Notes under the pieces: generated by a model
Databases searched by the model: none
What the model saw: only the letters and a program-made list of their open reading frames with translations
Told to the model about the DNA's origin: nothing
Position numbers and translations under genes: made by a program
From: Acidilutibacter cellobiosedens
GTDB lineage: Bacteria > Bacillota > Clostridia > Tissierellales > Acidilutibacteraceae
Length of the DNA stretch: 64,000 nucleotides
Reading direction: 5' to 3'
NCBI RefSeq assembly: GCF_004103715.1
Contig: NZ_CP035282.1
Span: 1,974,673 to 2,038,672 of the forward strand
Part shown: positions 25,939-35,925 of the stretch, in pieces
Position numbering within the stretch: the stretch's first letter is position 1
How the letters are laid out: each line of letters opens with the position of its first letter

Positions 25939-25965
25939 GTCAAACTGCCTACTTTTATTTTTTTA
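25929..25965 (+). terminator. Terminator after the small membrane protein gene
   Basis: AGGCAGT pairs with ACTGCCT around AAGTCAA, followed by ACTTTTATTTTTTT. The T tract reaches into the 3' end of serS, which runs on the opposite strand. Confidence 0.75.
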
Positions 25966-27238
25966 TAACTTCTTTCCCGCCCATATACATTTGAAGAGGC
26001 TTAGGAATTGTAACGGAGCCATCTGCATTAAGGTTGTTTTCCAAAAATGCTATCAGCATACGGGGCGGTGCGACTACTGTATTATTAAGAGTATGTGCAA
26101 GATAGTTTCCCTTTTCTTTACTTCTAATACGAATACCAAGACGACGCGCTTGTGCATCTCCTAAATTTGAACAGCTTCCAACTTCAAAATATTTTTTCTG
26201 ACGGGGTGACCAGGCTTCCACATCAATACTTTTTACTTTTAAATCTGCTAAATCACCTGAACAGCATTCTAAGGTACGTACGGGAATGTCCAAAGAACGG
26301 AAAAAATCTACTGTAATATGATATAATTTTTCAAACCACTGAGGACTTTCTTCCGGCTTACAAACTACAATCATTTCTTCTTTCTCGAATTGGTGAATAC
26401 GATATACCCCTCGTTCCTCAATACCATGAGCACCTACTTCTTTTCGAAAACAGGGAGAATAACTGGTTAATGCTTGAGGAAGCTGTTCCTCATCTAAAAT
26501 TGTGTCAATAAATTTTCCAATCATGGAATGTTCGCTTGTTCCGATTAGATATAAGTCTTCTCCTTCAATTTTATACATCATATTTTCCATTTCTGAAAAA
26601 CTCATAACTCCGTTTACCACATTGCCACGTATCATGAAAGGTGGAATATAGTAGGTAAAACCTCTATCAATCATAAAATCCCGTGCATATGAAAGAATGG
26701 AGGAATGAAGACGGGCAATATCACCGCAAAGGTAATAAAAACCGTTTCCACTGGTTTTTCTTGCACTATCAAGGTCTATTCCATTAAGTCTTTCCATAAT
26801 ATCAACATGGTATGGTACTTCAAAATCAGGAACAATGGGTTCTCCAAACCTTTCACGTTCAACATTTTCACTGTCGTCCTTTCCGATGGGTACGGACGGA
26901 TCTATTATATTTGGAATAACCAACATTCTTTCCCGAATTTGACTCTCAATATTATCTTCTGACGTTTTCAAATCAGCAAGTTCCTGTGCAATATCTTCAA
27001 CTTGTTTTTTCTTTTTTTCAGCTTCTTCTCTTTGCCCTTTGGACATTAAAGCTCCAATCTCTTTGCTAATAGAATTCCTCTGACTTCTGAGAAAATCACT
27101 TCTTGTTTTTGTTGCCCTGAATTGTTCATCTAATTTTATTACTTCATCTACCAATATAAGTTTTTCATCTTGAAATTTTTTTCTGATATTTTCTTTTACT
27201 ATTTCAGGATTTGCCCGCAAAAATTTAATATCTAACAT
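25955..27238 (-). CDS. serS: Seryl-tRNA synthetase
   Basis: A 427-aa class II synthetase that charges tRNA-Ser. The N-terminal coiled-coil arm (about residues 25-110, rich in Lys, Glu and Gln) binds the long variable arm of tRNA-Ser. The catalytic core shows LIGTSEHSMIG (serine and ATP pocket), motif 2 FRKEVGAHGIEERGVYRIHQ and motif 3 VVAPPRMLIAFLENN. ATG 27238 follows GAGGAGG. The ATG 15 nt upstream is inside that site. A T-box leader precedes the gene, so it should be induced when tRNA-Ser is uncharged. Confidence 0.95.
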   Translation of the reverse strand: MLDIKFLRANPEIVKENIRKKFQDEKLILVDEVIKLDEQFRATKTRSDFLRSQRNSISKEIGALMSKGQREEAEKKKKQVEDIAQELADLKTSEDNIESQIRERMLVIPNIIDPSVPIGKDDSENVERERFGEPIVPDFEVPYHVDIMERLNGIDLDSARKTSGNGFYYLCGDIARLHSSILSYARDFMIDRGFTYYIPPFMIRGNVVNGVMSFSEMENMMYKIEGEDLYLIGTSEHSMIGKFIDTILDEEQLPQALTSYSPCFRKEVGAHGIEERGVYRIHQFEKEEMIVVCKPEESPQWFEKLYHITVDFFRSLDIPVRTLECCSGDLADLKVKSIDVEAWSPRQKKYFEVGSCSNLGDAQARRLGIRIRSKEKGNYLAHTLNNTVVAPPRMLIAFLENNLNADGSVTIPKPLQMYMGGKEVIKK

Positions 27239-27258
27239 TTTTCTCCTCCTCATATACA

Positions 27259-27497
27259 GTATTTTAAATAAAAAAACCTCCCAATCTCATATAATAAATA
27301 TGGGACGGAAGGATCCGCGATGCCACCCAAATTGTCAGCCCATAAGGCTGACCACCTCTAAAACGTGCAATAAAGGACACATTCCTTCGATTTTTCATCG
27401 ACAGCTCTAAAAGTGGAAAGGCTTAAATTCTAACCGGTTCGCAGCAAACACCAGCTCTCTGAATAGATTTATAAGCCGAAGTTTTTATCATCGCTCA
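27259..27497 (-). promoter_or_regulatory. T-box riboswitch of serS
   Basis: The conserved T-box GGTGGCATCGCGGATCC is at 27311-27327 (minus strand). It is preceded by a Stem I with an AGAGAG bulge and followed by a terminator stem (about 27270-27311) ending in seven T. In the specifier region the minus strand reads AAGCCTTTCCACTTTT, and UCC (serine) followed by A is the best codon candidate. Uncharged tRNA-Ser would stabilise the antiterminator. Confidence 0.92.
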
Positions 27498-27527
27498 TAT
27501 ATATTTTTGTATTACTAAATTATATCT

Positions 27528-27556
27528 ATTATATACAATTCGAAAATAATTTACAA
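27528..27556 (-). promoter_or_regulatory. Promoter of the serS T-box transcript
   Basis: On the minus strand TTGTAA (plus 27551-27556) and TATAAT (27528-27533) are spaced by 17 nt, about 35 nt ahead of the T-box Stem I. It lies directly after the jetC stop codon. Confidence 0.65.
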
Positions 27557-27568
27557 GTAAAAAATCTT

Positions 27569-30500
27569 CTAAAACATGGTAAGCTGTTCTTTTTCTCCGA
27601 GTCTCGATAAAACCTGGGGATCATTATCTTTAAAAAAAGCATACTTTATCTCTCTTTCTTTAGTGAATATCTGAGTATCTTTGTCTAAAGAAGGACGAAG
27701 TCTGCAACTGTACACTATTGGAAAATAATCTCTTATATATTTTCCTTCGCTGTGAGCAGTCAAAGCTATTATTTGAAACCCCAACTGTTCGGCAATAAAG
27801 AATACGGGATCCAAAACATGGTTACTTGAAGCTTCTCCGAACGGATTATCCAATATAACCGTACGGTTCCTCTTTTGTTCGAAATTTATACTCTGCTTTT
27901 TTTCAGCAAGATAATTCAATATCCCCAAAAATAAAGTCATATTTTTACTCCATTTTTCCCCGCCGGACCAAGAATTCGTTTTTTCCCAAGACACGGGAAT
28001 ACTATTTACCTTACCGTCATTCGTAACTTTTCTGCATTTTACTTTTATTCCGTCCCCTGCCATAAGGGCTTTCATAAGCTGCTTGGCTTGAAATTTATCT
28101 TCTATATATTTTCTTACGGAAGACTTATCTTCTTTTCCCTCTTCATCCTTAAATTCATTGCTTTCAATATCTTTAATCATAATATTTATATAATTTCTTA
28201 TTTCTTCCTTCCCAAATTCTTCTTTCCATTCCGGAACGTCAATTATATATATTTTTTTTGATTTGTCGTCTACCTTTATCCTCGTCTTCTTAGAAATAGA
28301 CCCTATTTCCTGAGCAAGGGACTTTAAATAAGAATTAAGATATTTCACAAACTGGCTTATCTCCTTATCATGCTCCATCATATCCATTTCCAATATATTT
28401 ACGGTTTTGTCAATTCTTTTATCTATGTTTTTCTGCCATTCAATAATATCATCATATTTATCTTTATATTTAATCCCCCATAACGCCATGTTTTTCAATC
28501 TGGGTTCGCTTATGTGTTCACTGCAAAACATCTCAAAGTCCCGTTTTTCTTTATCTACTTTAATTATATTTTCCTCTGTTTCCTTTTTTATATTTTCAAG
28601 GGAGTTCAAAACGAGACTAACATATTTCATTCTATCATAAGGAAGCCCTTGAATCATATCATCGGATAAACCTAAGGATATGACATTATCAGACAGATAT
28701 TCGTATTTTTCATTTTTCAGCCTCAAATTATTCAAAACTTCTTCTATTGATTTTAGTTCTTTATCCCATTTTTCTTCCATGGAATTCAAATAATCAATTC
28801 TCTTACCCAATTCGATCTTCTCATCATCTATCTCTTTCTTCACATTTCCCAAGGAATCGGTAAATTCCACTATCTTATCATAAACCTTAAAATAATCTTC
28901 TTCTTTGACTTCATATTTACTTTTAATATTCTGATATTTTTCTTTAAATCTATTTAATTCTTTTTCTTTTTTATCCAGCAGGGGAGAAAGAACTTTTATA
29001 CTTTTAATCAAATCCTCGATTTCGGCTTCTCCGTATATGGGAAATTCCATATCCTTTTCTGACTGATATTTGGCACGTAAAATCAAATTCTTTAAATCCT
29101 TCCGATGCTCTTCTTTTGCATCAGAAATTTTCACTATATTATACGATATATTTTCTCTGTCCTTCTGCTTCTTATTTAATACATCTTTCAATTCCTTTCT
29201 TTCTCTCTTTAAAACTTCTATGGAAATCGGAGAATATTCGGGAACAAAATCTCTGACTTCCATATACAATTCGTCTTTGCTTAAAGAATCAATATAACCT
29301 TTAATCTTATTTAGTTCTAAAAGTAATTTTTCAGATATTCCCCTGTACCTTTCTGTTTCCTTTTTATTCTCTTCCTTTTTTTTATTGTTTTCCTCAATTT
29401 TAAAATCCAATCGGAATAAATCTTTTTTTATACCTTTCACGGAGTTTTTGAAATTTAAATACTTTCCGGCTTCCACAATATTTTTATTTAATACATTTTG
29501 TTCTTCTTGCAAATTGTTGATTTTATTTCCCGCATTTTTTATATCGTTATCTATCTGCAATACTCTTTTTTCTCCTTCTTCTATATTGCATTTTATCGTA
29601 TTTATTTCCTCATCAGTATGTTTGTAATCCTCTTTTAACATAGTAAAATCCTCATAAGGATATTGGTCTAAAAATTCTTTTATTTTGTTTAAAACTTTAG
29701 TATACCTTTCCAACTCTGTTTCTTTTTCTTTCCTTGCCCGGGTAGCGCTTTCGGCTTTTTTTTGTCCTTCGGTTTTTTTAGCCTGAAAATCTTCTCTCTT
29801 TATATTATCCTTCCATACCGAAGGATAGAGAAAAATATCATTTTCTATTTTTCCTCCTTCCAAAAGGAGCTGTGCTTTGGATTGAGTCAAAATTCCAATG
29901 GGACAGCTGATTTTATCTATATTCCTTTTAAGTTTTTCATGTAATTTATTTTCACCGTTATCCGCAACAATTACGGATGATGCCCAATAAGGATAGTTCT
30001 GATAATACTCTGTTTCATCCTTATTCAAAACGGCAGCCGCCCTTCCGATATACTGAGCACCGGATTCCAAAAAAACGAAGTTATTCCTCCACTGATTTAT
30101 CCATGAATCCAGCATGGGTTCGGCAGTAAAATACTCATTATCCTTATAATCATCGGAAAACCTGTGAGATATCCTTTCATTTATCAGAAGTTCTTCCCTT
30201 TCCCGCCTGATTCTCTCACATTTATCTTCTAAAGCCGCTACTATCTGTTCTTTTTTTATATACAAACTGTTTATATGCTCATAACCTGAAATCAGCTCCT
30301 TTATCTTGATTAACAATTCCTTTTCTTCATTTTCTATTCTTTCTATTTTCTCTCCCAAAACTCCCCTGTTATCTGAAAGCTGCTCCTGTTTTTCCCTGTA
30401 AGAACTTAATTCGGCATTGATACGGTTTTTCTCCTCATACATCTCTTTCAGCCTCTCACGGCGTTCTACTAAATCCTTTTCCAGAAAATTAATTTTATCC

Positions 30501-31999
30501 GTCCATTTAGGATACTGTTCTTCTATTGTTTCATTTTCGGAATTGGAAAGTATCTCGCTTTCAATATCTTTCATTTGTCTGCAGGAAAAGTTCAGCTCTC
30601 CCCTTAGATTCCCTTTTTTTTCAACAAGTTCCTCATACTCCTTGTCTAAAGAGTCCTTTTTTTCTCTAAGTATACGGAGATTATCATTACATTCCTCTCT
30701 TTTTCTATTCGCTTCATCTCTCTTCCCATTCAATTTATTAAATTCTCCGTCAAAATATCCACTAACAGCGGATGAGTTGATTCTCAATTGTTTTTCTGCT
30801 TCATCGGTCTTTTCATCTTTTTCCAACATATCAAGCTGTTTTTTATAGATCAAAATCTCGTCTTCATCATCCTTGATCTTTTTTTTCAATTGAGCAATCT
30901 CTAAGTTTTCCAGCCTTCTTTCCTTAGCCGAAAATTCGTCTTTTTGCACCTCGTAATCTCTGAGACAGTTGTTATATTCGTTCTCATCCTTTTCTAATTC
31001 TTGCTTTATGCATTCCAAATAATAGGAATATTCCTTCTGAACTAATTTTTCATTTGTACTCTTCCAATCATTCTGTGCTTTTTCTACATCTTTTAATTCC
31101 TTATCCGTCTTTTTATGCTCATCAAGGAAAAATTCATAAAGGGCTTTTCCCTCTCCTTTTTTCTTACCGAATTTTTCAAGAGAATAATAATATTCCTTAT
31201 ATACTTCAACGTATTTTCTTATTCTATCCTGAATAAGTTTACTTTCATCTATATTCTTTTTCAGATAATTATGTTGCTTGAAATGTTCCCTCTGATTTTC
31301 AAAAGTATCGGCAAAATCCTTCATTCCGTTTCCCGCCAGGGCTTCTTCGGCAACGGGAATCAGGAGCCTGTCGACTAAACTTTCGGTAGTTTTGCAGCCG
31401 TCAAAAAATTTCTCCACCCCTCCCTCTTCTCCGTTTATCAATGATATTCTTCTCCATTCCATAGGAATTATCTTAAAATTTTCTTCTATATATTTTTGAT
31501 ATTCTCTAATTGTAGAAAATCTCTTGGCATTTACATGCTCCTTGCTCATATATTGATAATAATCATTCATTTCTTCTCTTCCCGCAGGGCGTTTATTCCC
31601 ATTTGAAGTATTTCTGACAAAAGGGATATTTTCGATTGAATTGCTGTCACTACTTCCGTATTCATAAACATATCTGTAAGAATCCAGCTTACCGTTAACT
31701 AAAAACAACGTTACTGCAGTTAAGGCATATCTTCTGGGTCTTTCGTTTAATATCCATTCTACGGCTATATGAGCGGGATTGCCTTCCAAAGACAATGTAT
31801 CCTTTATTTTTCTTTCCGCTAAATCCGAATGAGGAAGAATTGCCTGCAAAACGGTTTGTATAAAAACTGTTTTCCCGCCTCCGTTTTCTAAAAGAATTGC
31901 TCCGTTATTGCCTTCAAAAACAAAGATGTCATCGTTGTATCTTTTGGAACCTCCCTCATATACGACATTAGTGAACCTTATTTTCGATATGGACGGCAT
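27569..31999 (-). CDS. jetC: Wadjet SMC-like ATPase JetC
   Basis: A 1476-aa SMC/MukB-like ATPase. The N-terminal head has Walker A ENGGGKTVF (about residues 37-45). Some 1100 residues of Lys/Glu-rich coiled coil with a central hinge follow. The C-terminal head has the signature NSWSGGEKWSKNM, Walker B RTVILDNPFGEAS and ALTAHSEG. In Wadjet systems JetA, JetB and JetC form a loop-extruding complex that recognises circular plasmid DNA, which JetD then cuts. It overlaps jetB by 32 nt. No terminator is seen between its stop codon and the serS promoter. Confidence 0.93.
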   Translation of the reverse strand: MPSISKIRFTNVVYEGGSKRYNDDIFVFEGNNGAILLENGGGKTVFIQTVLQAILPHSDLAERKIKDTLSLEGNPAHIAVEWILNERPRRYALTAVTLFLVNGKLDSYRYVYEYGSSDSNSIENIPFVRNTSNGNKRPAGREEMNDYYQYMSKEHVNAKRFSTIREYQKYIEENFKIIPMEWRRISLINGEEGGVEKFFDGCKTTESLVDRLLIPVAEEALAGNGMKDFADTFENQREHFKQHNYLKKNIDESKLIQDRIRKYVEVYKEYYYSLEKFGKKKGEGKALYEFFLDEHKKTDKELKDVEKAQNDWKSTNEKLVQKEYSYYLECIKQELEKDENEYNNCLRDYEVQKDEFSAKERRLENLEIAQLKKKIKDDEDEILIYKKQLDMLEKDEKTDEAEKQLRINSSAVSGYFDGEFNKLNGKRDEANRKREECNDNLRILREKKDSLDKEYEELVEKKGNLRGELNFSCRQMKDIESEILSNSENETIEEQYPKWTDKINFLEKDLVERRERLKEMYEEKNRINAELSSYREKQEQLSDNRGVLGEKIERIENEEKELLIKIKELISGYEHINSLYIKKEQIVAALEDKCERIRREREELLINERISHRFSDDYKDNEYFTAEPMLDSWINQWRNNFVFLESGAQYIGRAAAVLNKDETEYYQNYPYWASSVIVADNGENKLHEKLKRNIDKISCPIGILTQSKAQLLLEGGKIENDIFLYPSVWKDNIKREDFQAKKTEGQKKAESATRARKEKETELERYTKVLNKIKEFLDQYPYEDFTMLKEDYKHTDEEINTIKCNIEEGEKRVLQIDNDIKNAGNKINNLQEEQNVLNKNIVEAGKYLNFKNSVKGIKKDLFRLDFKIEENNKKKEENKKETERYRGISEKLLLELNKIKGYIDSLSKDELYMEVRDFVPEYSPISIEVLKRERKELKDVLNKKQKDRENISYNIVKISDAKEEHRKDLKNLILRAKYQSEKDMEFPIYGEAEIEDLIKSIKVLSPLLDKKEKELNRFKEKYQNIKSKYEVKEEDYFKVYDKIVEFTDSLGNVKKEIDDEKIELGKRIDYLNSMEEKWDKELKSIEEVLNNLRLKNEKYEYLSDNVISLGLSDDMIQGLPYDRMKYVSLVLNSLENIKKETEENIIKVDKEKRDFEMFCSEHISEPRLKNMALWGIKYKDKYDDIIEWQKNIDKRIDKTVNILEMDMMEHDKEISQFVKYLNSYLKSLAQEIGSISKKTRIKVDDKSKKIYIIDVPEWKEEFGKEEIRNYINIMIKDIESNEFKDEEGKEDKSSVRKYIEDKFQAKQLMKALMAGDGIKVKCRKVTNDGKVNSIPVSWEKTNSWSGGEKWSKNMTLFLGILNYLAEKKQSINFEQKRNRTVILDNPFGEASSNHVLDPVFFIAEQLGFQIIALTAHSEGKYIRDYFPIVYSCRLRPSLDKDTQIFTKEREIKYAFFKDNDPQVLSRLGEKEQLTMF

Positions 32000-32735
32000 T
32001 TTTTCTCTCCTTTCCTTCTCTTTCCGCTTGATACATAAAATCTAAAATTCCTCTGTTGAATTCATATTCCATATAGTATTTTTGAACAATTGTCTTGGCT
32101 TTCTCCGTAAGTTCTATTTCGTCATTTCCTATATCAGTTATAAGCCCTTGATTTTCCAAAAATCTTTTCACCGTATTTAAAAAGCTGAGCCTGCTGACGG
32201 TCCTGGCATCTTGGACTTTTACGTTTTCCCTCAAATCATCCATTGCTTCCCACTTTTCCACTATTCCCACCCAATTATATTCGCTATCCTTCTCAATCTT
32301 TTTCAGCTCATCTTTGTCTATTTCCTTAATTGAGGAAATATGATTATTTAGAGAAGAAAGCCATTCCTTCATGGGTAAAAAATTCCTTGTTGCTTCGGTG
32401 CTCTGATAGCTGTCGTAAAATTCCCCGAATAAAACGATTATAGCCACATACATAAGATATATATCCAAGTTTACTGCTCTCGAAGGTAGATACTCTTTTT
32501 TAATCTCTTCATTTGATACATGAAATGGTGAAAGAGGTTCCGTTGGAACCAAATATACATATTCTCCCGCAGGTATAACAGTACACCCCACAACTGATGA
32601 AAATTGATTTACTAAGTCTCTTACCTTGTCATCGGTTATATAAAGCCTCATTTCATCTTTCTCGCAAAAACCGTTGGCTGCAAGGTAAGAATATATTTTA
32701 AACGCATTCAAAACTTCAACATCCCTATATTCCAT
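31968..32735 (-). CDS. jetB: Wadjet kleisin-partner protein JetB (MksE-like)
   Basis: A 255-aa soluble, mostly helical protein with winged-helix-like segments (EVLNAFKIYSYLAANGF at the start; VSRLSFLNTVKRFLENQGLI near residue 185). It matches the small MukE/MksE-like subunit of Wadjet complexes by size, place and content. AGAGGAGA lies before the ATG. The gene overlaps the end of jetA by 11 nt and the start of jetC by 32 nt, so it is translationally coupled. It would bridge the kleisin JetA and the JetC heads. Confidence 0.85.
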   Translation of the reverse strand: MEYRDVEVLNAFKIYSYLAANGFCEKDEMRLYITDDKVRDLVNQFSSVVGCTVIPAGEYVYLVPTEPLSPFHVSNEEIKKEYLPSRAVNLDIYLMYVAIIVLFGEFYDSYQSTEATRNFLPMKEWLSSLNNHISSIKEIDKDELKKIEKDSEYNWVGIVEKWEAMDDLRENVKVQDARTVSRLSFLNTVKRFLENQGLITDIGNDEIELTEKAKTIVQKYYMEYEFNRGILDFMYQAEREGKERKNAVHIENKVH

Positions 32736-34233
32736 CTGTATTCTCCTCTAATCTCATAACCATATTCTTTATTGAAAATCTTTTATTGCCGTAAACTATT
32801 CCGTCCTTCTCAACTACAGTTAGTTTTATCCTTTTACCTTTAAAGATTTCAAATGCATCCTTAAACAATTCATTGTTATCATATTCTGTGTCATTCAAAA
32901 TAATAGGGGATTTCTGATGAAGTATTATCCAAAAATCATAAAAACTCCTGTGATTTAATATATCTTCATCCTCAGATTGCATATTTCCGACAACTTCTTC
33001 TAAAGTAATTTCATTTTTGTTTCTCATCATCTTAATAACGATCTCCATTATTTTTCTAAAATTAAATTTTGTAATATTAAGGTATTCATCTATAATTTCC
33101 CCTTCTTGGGGCTCGGCAAATTCATAAATATCCTCACTTTCCCTTTCCGATTCTATCTTTTGTTCATAAAAAACTCTCAGAGGAGACCAGGTTTTTGCCA
33201 TCGACAAATACATAAACGGATTTATAATGTACCTTGACGCCCCAAGGGGCAGAGGTATAGATATAAGCCTTTTTGTTATTTCCTCCTCAAAATTAAAAGA
33301 TTCAACTCCTATAAAATATAATGATTCCTGAGCTGATTCCAAAGCATTTGTCTTTAAAGATATGCTGTTCTTAAGCAATTGCCTGTGCTCACTATGTACT
33401 TCGTCTAATTCATTATGAATTTTCCTTATTAATTCATAAGCCTTTCTGTCTTTTTCATCTTTAATTTCGTATTCCATTTTGTTTTTCGTATCGTTTACAA
33501 AATTTAGAAGTTCATCAAACTCTTCATTCTCTCTTGCAAGCCTTAAGTTTATATCCTCTATAAGGTTTTTATATCTTTCATAGGATTCTTCGGAAACAAT
33601 ATTTCGATTTATTTCATGGCCTATTTTAATTATTCTGTCTTTAAGGTTGCCGACAGCTAACCTCATCTCGTCAATCTGCCTCAAAGCCCCGGCAAATTCC
33701 CCTTTTTCCAGCTGTTTCCTCAATAGAAGCTGATTTATGGATATTTGAAATTCGCTGAAATATTCTCTTGTGGAAAATACAAGTTCAAGTCCTTGCTCAT
33801 CCAATGTATAATACTGGATATTCGATTTTGTATCGGACAGCCCGGATTTCAATATTGAATAATATACGGTTTCGTATCTTCTTTTTTCCCAATTATAAAA
33901 AGTCTTGCTGTTTCTTTTTCCGCTGGGAGGCCTAAAAGCATCAATAATATTTCTTGCTGCTCTTTCAAATCCTTCAATATTCAAATCTATTCTTCCGCCA
34001 TTTACTTCGGCAAAAAACTGTGCAAGTTCCTTCACTCCCGTATTTCTGTTTCTCATTATCATATTTTCGAAAAAAAACAACAGAGAAAGTAATCCCAAAC
34101 TAAAATAATCTATAAAGTTTCCGCTGTTATCTTTTTCTCTTTTATTTTCCAGTTTAAACAAGGGTTCATATAAGAAAAGCCTCCCCACTCTTTCTCCATA
34201 ATTATCAAGTATTCCCCTTATGTTTATGTCCAC
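32725..34233 (-). CDS. jetA: Wadjet kleisin-like protein JetA (MksF-like)
   Basis: A 502-aa protein whose C-terminal part and long central helices (about residues 185-310) fit the MukF/MksF kleisin of condensin-like complexes. I recognise it as the clostridial JetA family, probably type II Wadjet, but the type needs profile comparison. GTG 34233 lies 8 nt after GGAGG. The TTG at 34248 is inside that region and cannot use it. Its start overlaps the end of jetD by 10 nt. With JetB and JetC it would form the DNA-extruding motor. Confidence 0.87.
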   Translation of the reverse strand: MDINIRGILDNYGERVGRLFLYEPLFKLENKREKDNSGNFIDYFSLGLLSLLFFFENMIMRNRNTGVKELAQFFAEVNGGRIDLNIEGFERAARNIIDAFRPPSGKRNSKTFYNWEKRRYETVYYSILKSGLSDTKSNIQYYTLDEQGLELVFSTREYFSEFQISINQLLLRKQLEKGEFAGALRQIDEMRLAVGNLKDRIIKIGHEINRNIVSEESYERYKNLIEDINLRLARENEEFDELLNFVNDTKNKMEYEIKDEKDRKAYELIRKIHNELDEVHSEHRQLLKNSISLKTNALESAQESLYFIGVESFNFEEEITKRLISIPLPLGASRYIINPFMYLSMAKTWSPLRVFYEQKIESERESEDIYEFAEPQEGEIIDEYLNITKFNFRKIMEIVIKMMRNKNEITLEEVVGNMQSEDEDILNHRSFYDFWIILHQKSPIILNDTEYDNNELFKDAFEIFKGKRIKLTVVEKDGIVYGNKRFSIKNMVMRLEENTDGI

Positions 34234-35255
34234 GAAATTTTCCTCCAAATTTCCCTCATCTTCTCCTTTTCCAATCCTTCCTGAGGATAGTATCCTCCTC
34301 TTTTCAGCATATCCATAATCCTGTCTTTATAATCAACGCTGAAATTATTTAAAAAATTTTTCACAGCTTCATCGTTATGGATTTGTCCATGTTTTCCGTA
34401 AGAAAAATGATTTTTAAAAAATTCCTTATAAAAATCCACGGCAAGAAAAGCTTCTCTTTTTTCATTTACGGCATTCCATATGGATATTCCCTCATAATCC
34501 AGATCTCCGAAGTAAAAAACTTTATTTTGCTCGCATCCAAGCCTCAGCTGGTCTTCCAGTACAGATATCCCCGAGGTTATCTTCCAACCGGCACCATAAA
34601 CCAAAGAAGTAAATTCCGTATTTTCAATATCATCCATTAAAGCATAAAATGTAGATTTATTCTCCACTATCAGATGCATATGAGTTTCACCCAGAATTTT
34701 ATTTCTGTTTACAGCAATCATCAAAGGGTCCGGCATGAAATTTATATTAAGCCTTTTCCACAGTCCTATCCTTTCTAATATGACTTTTCCCCCTTCTTCA
34801 TCTATCCACTTTTCATTTCCCACAAACCTGTAAGAAAGCTCTGAGGTCGTATATTCACCGGTAGGAATTCCTTTTGAATTTAAATAAGAATTGATCTTCA
34901 TTATATAAGGAAGATCCCTTTCCCAATATTTTTCTCCGAGAGAGTAATAGTTCTGCAGATTTATATTTTTATTCGCTTTCAATTGATAGGAAGCTATTCT
35001 GTCGACAATTGCCATATTGAAATATGATTTGTTAATCCTAAAACTATTTGGAATGGAAATAGGTTTATCGGTAGTGCCGCTGGCTTTAATAGGAGAAAGT
35101 ATTCCTTCCTTTAACATATCATTAATTACTACCGCATAATCATCATATTCCACATCTCCCCGCAAGTGATCTTCTATCTCCCATAAACATATGGTCTTTT
35201 TACGGCAATTCTTTAGGAAATAATATAGAATTCTTCTTACAATTTCGGGTTTCAT
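34224..35255 (-). CDS. jetD: Wadjet nuclease JetD (Toprim)
   Basis: A 343-aa protein. The N-terminal half holds a winged-helix-like region. The C-terminal half is a Toprim nuclease domain: a glutamate in the HLIVENKSTFYALMDDIENT region, then KVFYFGDLDYEGISIWNAV with the DxD metal-binding pair. JetD cuts DNA held by the JetABC loop extruder, which removes plasmids. It is the first gene of the operon, 44 nt after a thioesterase gene. GAGAGG lies about 12 nt before the ATG, a rather long spacing. Confidence 0.9.
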   Translation of the reverse strand: MKPEIVRRILYYFLKNCRKKTICLWEIEDHLRGDVEYDDYAVVINDMLKEGILSPIKASGTTDKPISIPNSFRINKSYFNMAIVDRIASYQLKANKNINLQNYYSLGEKYWERDLPYIMKINSYLNSKGIPTGEYTTSELSYRFVGNEKWIDEEGGKVILERIGLWKRLNINFMPDPLMIAVNRNKILGETHMHLIVENKSTFYALMDDIENTEFTSLVYGAGWKITSGISVLEDQLRLGCEQNKVFYFGDLDYEGISIWNAVNEKREAFLAVDFYKEFFKNHFSYGKHGQIHNDEAVKNFLNNFSVDYKDRIMDMLKRGGYYPQEGLEKEKMREIWRKISWT

Positions 35256-35299
35256 ATATCTTCAATTCCTCTCTTTCACTATATATAATATATAGTTGT

Positions 35300-35725
35300 T
35301 TAACACTTCTCTTCATTTTCCGCTTTTTTTAACATATCCCAGATTTCTTTAAATTTCTTTCGGAAATTAACCGGTTTCATCTCTTTGTTCACAAAAGCAT
35401 GCTCGGTAAAGCCTTCGGCTAACAATAAATTATCCCTCTTCCTTATAATATTATATTTTAACCTCAGCCTTACTCCCTCCATTTTTTCAATTTTAGTTTC
35501 AATAATAATTTCATCATCGAATTTAGCCGAATATATATATTTACATCCTGTTTCTATAACCGGAAGAAATATTCCCTGAGTTTCAAGGTATTCACAGGTA
35601 TAGCCCATATCTCTAAAAAATTCGTTTCTTCCAACTTCAAACCATGTAAAATAATTTCCATAATAAACTACACCCATTTGATCCGTTTCTTTATATCTGA
35701 CCCTTATGTTTGTACAATTTTTCAC
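35300..35725 (-). CDS. YbgC-like acyl-CoA thioesterase (hotdog fold)
   Basis: A 141-aa single-domain hotdog protein. VRYKETDQMGVVYYGNYFTWFEVGR contains the catalytic Asp and the family signature of 4-hydroxybenzoyl-CoA thioesterase/YbgC. FTEHAFVNKEMKPVNF closes the fold. It hydrolyses short or medium acyl-CoA thioesters. GTG 35725 has AAAGGCGGG 6 nt upstream. The ATG at 35746 lacks a site. It stands just upstream of the Wadjet operon on the same strand, but a functional link is not implied. Confidence 0.85.
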   Translation of the reverse strand: MKNCTNIRVRYKETDQMGVVYYGNYFTWFEVGRNEFFRDMGYTCEYLETQGIFLPVIETGCKYIYSAKFDDEIIIETKIEKMEGVRLRLKYNIIRKRDNLLLAEGFTEHAFVNKEMKPVNFRKKFKEIWDMLKKAENEEKC

Positions 35726-35925
35726 AAATAACCCGCCTTTCTTCATTCAGCATACAATCAATTAATAATACTCCAGTGATATTATTATATCACTTCAATC
35801 TTTCTCAAACAATCAAATATATTTAACTTGGTGTTAGAATATAAATAGTACAAGTCAAAATGAGAAAATCCAAAATAAATATAAATTATGGTACAATGTA
35901 TGTATCGTAGAAGGAGGAACTCATT

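Noticed and set aside
35300-35725. Thioesterase as a member of the Wadjet system
   Set aside because: Same strand and close, but thioesterases of this type are common housekeeping genes and are not known Wadjet components.
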